Source: Spirosoma pollinicola
GTDB taxonomy: Bacteria > Bacteroidota > Bacteroidia > Cytophagales > Spirosomataceae
Length of the DNA: 64,000 nt
NCBI RefSeq assembly: GCF_002831565.1
Contig: NZ_CP025096.1
Span: forward strand, 5,467,391-5,531,390
Direction: 5' to 3'
The position numbers were made by a program, and so were the translations under genes. This document shows, one piece after another, positions 62,946 to 64,000 of this stretch; positions within the stretch are counted from its first letter, which is position 1, and each line of letters starts with the position of its first letter. The notes under the pieces are model-generated. The model was not told the DNA's origin and searched no databases. It saw only the letters and a list, made by a program, of their open reading frames with translations.

Positions 62946-63632
62946 ATGAAATTTGGCGTTGTTGTATTTCCCGGCTCTAACTGCGATCAGGACGCAGTAG
63001 ACGCCCTGGAACTGATGGACCAGGAGGTCGTAAAACTCTGGCATAAAGATCATGATCTGCAAGGCTGCGATTTTATTATCCTGCCCGGCGGCTTCTCCTA
63101 CGGTGACTACCTGCGCACTGGTGCTGTAGCTCGCTTTTCGCCAATCATGAATGAGGTGATTGCCCATGCTAACCGGGGCGGCTACCTAATGGGTATTTGC
63201 AATGGTTTCCAGATTCTGGCCGAAGCACGTCTGGTTCCGGGGGTTCTGCTACAGAATAGTAGTCAGAAATATGTTTGTAAAAATATCTACCTGAAACCCG
63301 AATCGACCGACGCTTTGCTGACGGCTGGTTTAGATAAGCCAGCCTATAAAATCCCCATTGCTCATGGCGACGGGCGGTATTTTGCCGATGCTGATACGTT
63401 GAAAGCTTTGAACGACAATAACCAGGTATTGTTCCGCTACTGCGACGAGACTGGAGCTGCTACCGAAGCGGCCAACGCAAATGGTAGTCTGGAAAATATT
63501 GCGGGCGTAGCCAATAAAAACAAAAACGTTTTTGGTATGATGCCCCACCCCGAGCGGGCTGCCGACTCTGCTCTTGGCAATACCGACGGACGGTTAATTC
63601 TGCAACAACTTCTAAAAACGGTGTTGGTATAA
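62946..63632 (+). CDS. purQ: Phosphoribosylformylglycinamidine synthase subunit PurQ
   Basis: A 228-residue class I glutamine amidotransferase from ATG 62946 (MKFGVVVFPGSNCDQDAVDA); an upstream TTG at 62898 overlaps the promoter. The nucleophile cysteine is in LMGICNGFQIL, and the His/Glu pair in MPHPERAAD. It gives ammonia to PurL for the fourth step of purine synthesis. PurL and PurS are not in the window. Confidence 0.95.
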   Translation: MKFGVVVFPGSNCDQDAVDALELMDQEVVKLWHKDHDLQGCDFIILPGGFSYGDYLRTGAVARFSPIMNEVIAHANRGGYLMGICNGFQILAEARLVPGVLLQNSSQKYVCKNIYLKPESTDALLTAGLDKPAYKIPIAHGDGRYFADADTLKALNDNNQVLFRYCDETGAATEAANANGSLENIAGVANKNKNVFGMMPHPERAADSALGNTDGRLILQQLLKTVLV

Positions 63633-63636
63633 CAGT

Positions 63637-63690
63637 ATCAGGAGTGAGAAGTGCTGACGCGCCGAATGGCTTCTACTCCTCACTCCTGAT
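63637..63690. repeat. Inverted repeat after purQ
   Basis: Arms 63637-63652 and 63675-63690 pair with 1 mismatch over 16 nt. It lies between convergent genes and may act as a terminator. Confidence 0.7.
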
Positions 63691-63698
63691 TCTATCAC

Positions 63699-64000
63699 TT
63701 AGGCCTTCGCTTCTTCAAGCACCGGATAATCGGTATAGCCTTTCTCGCCGGGTGTATAGAAAGTCGAGAAGTCGGGCTGATTTAACTCAGCACCCGTTTC
63801 CATACGTTCGACAAGATCAGGGTTGGCAATAAACGGCCTCCCGAAAGCGACCAGATCCGCTTTCTCATTCGCCAGCGCATCCTCTGCCCGCTCGGCATCA
63901 TAGCCTCCGCTTAAAATAAGCGTACCGGTGTATTTATCCCGAATAGCGTCTACTATAGCCGGATCGACCGCTGGGGCTCCCATCGACAAATGATCGACAA
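63699..64000 (-). CDS. OYE-family NADH:flavin oxidoreductase / alkene reductase, C-terminal part (partial)
   Basis: The gene runs off the right edge; about 100 C-terminal residues are seen. VDHLSMGAPAVDPAIVDAI and TGTLILSGGYDAERAEDAL are typical of old yellow enzymes, followed by VAFGRPFIANPDLVERM and the closing YTPGEKGYTDYP. These FMN enzymes reduce activated alkenes. An ATG at 63983 is internal, not the start. Confidence 0.9.
   Translation of the reverse strand, partial: VDHLSMGAPAVDPAIVDAIRDKYTGTLILSGGYDAERAEDALANEKADLVAFGRPFIANPDLVERMETGAELNQPDFSTFYTPGEKGYTDYPVLEEAKA

Overview
The window comes from a Bacteroidota chromosome, most likely Cytophagales and close to Spirosoma. The reasons are a gliding-motility/type IX secretion C-terminal domain protein, a Wza/Wzc pair of Bacteroidota type, several -7 elements of the form TAnnTTTG, and start codons without clear Shine-Dalgarno sequences. 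The genus is my inference. GC is roughly 50% except in an AT-rich block at about 7.1-12.7 kb. I saw no tRNA, rRNA, CRISPR array, transposase or phage gene.

Layout. 1-2.4 kb: the end of a membrane glycosyltransferase, a sugar-nucleotide epimerase and a polyprenyl-phosphate glycosyltransferase. 3-5.3 kb: two convergent GH10 glycanases. 4.2-20.1 kb: a minus-strand exopolysaccharide locus read wza, wzc, priming transferase, GT2, then a CMP-sugar synthetase / hydroxyacid dehydrogenase / SDR trio, flippase, two DUF115 (Maf/GT42-like) proteins, a polymerase, cytidylate kinase, a WecG/TagA transferase and one GH10 enzyme. A HicB-like/HTH protein is divergent from wza. 21-34 kb: mostly housekeeping (TetR, TsaB, CoaX, RHH+SPFH, LysS, Csp, PspC, EbfC, RibBA, thioredoxin) plus the type IX secretion cargo. 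34-49 kb: sugar metabolism and accessory genes (AGE epimerase, PfkB kinase, alditol oxidase-like enzyme, ceramidase-like protein, methyltransferase, AKR/VOC/DUF1684, a truncated mannitol dehydrogenase, a LacI regulator with a 22-bp palindrome upstream, and a DUF6883-DUF4926 pair). 49-54.5 kb: NrdA, RpmE2, and a PIN toxin-antitoxin cassette lying between two copies of the rpmE2 3' end. 54.6-64 kb: a frameshifted acyl-ACP thioesterase running into a 2-oxoadipate dioxygenase-like gene, an AONS-like enzyme with a dipeptide epimerase, a two-component system with a 7-TM partner and a small GG-motif peptide, purQ, and the end of an OYE-family reductase.

Four things stand out. (1) The exopolysaccharide locus looks built around a CMP-activated acidic sugar: a cytidylyltransferase to make it, two GT42-like proteins that could use it and a CMP kinase that could recycle CMP. 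No nonulosonate synthase is present. (2) The PIN/VapB-like module lies between direct repeats of about 142 bp made of the rpmE2 3' end and its terminator. The coding differences between the copies are all silent, which points to acquisition from a relative. (3) A small peptide with GG followed by a Cys-Pro-rich tail sits upstream of a 7-TM protein, histidine kinase and response regulator, a possible peptide-sensing system. (4) Intergenic regions are full of long quasi-palindromes from several unrelated sequence families.
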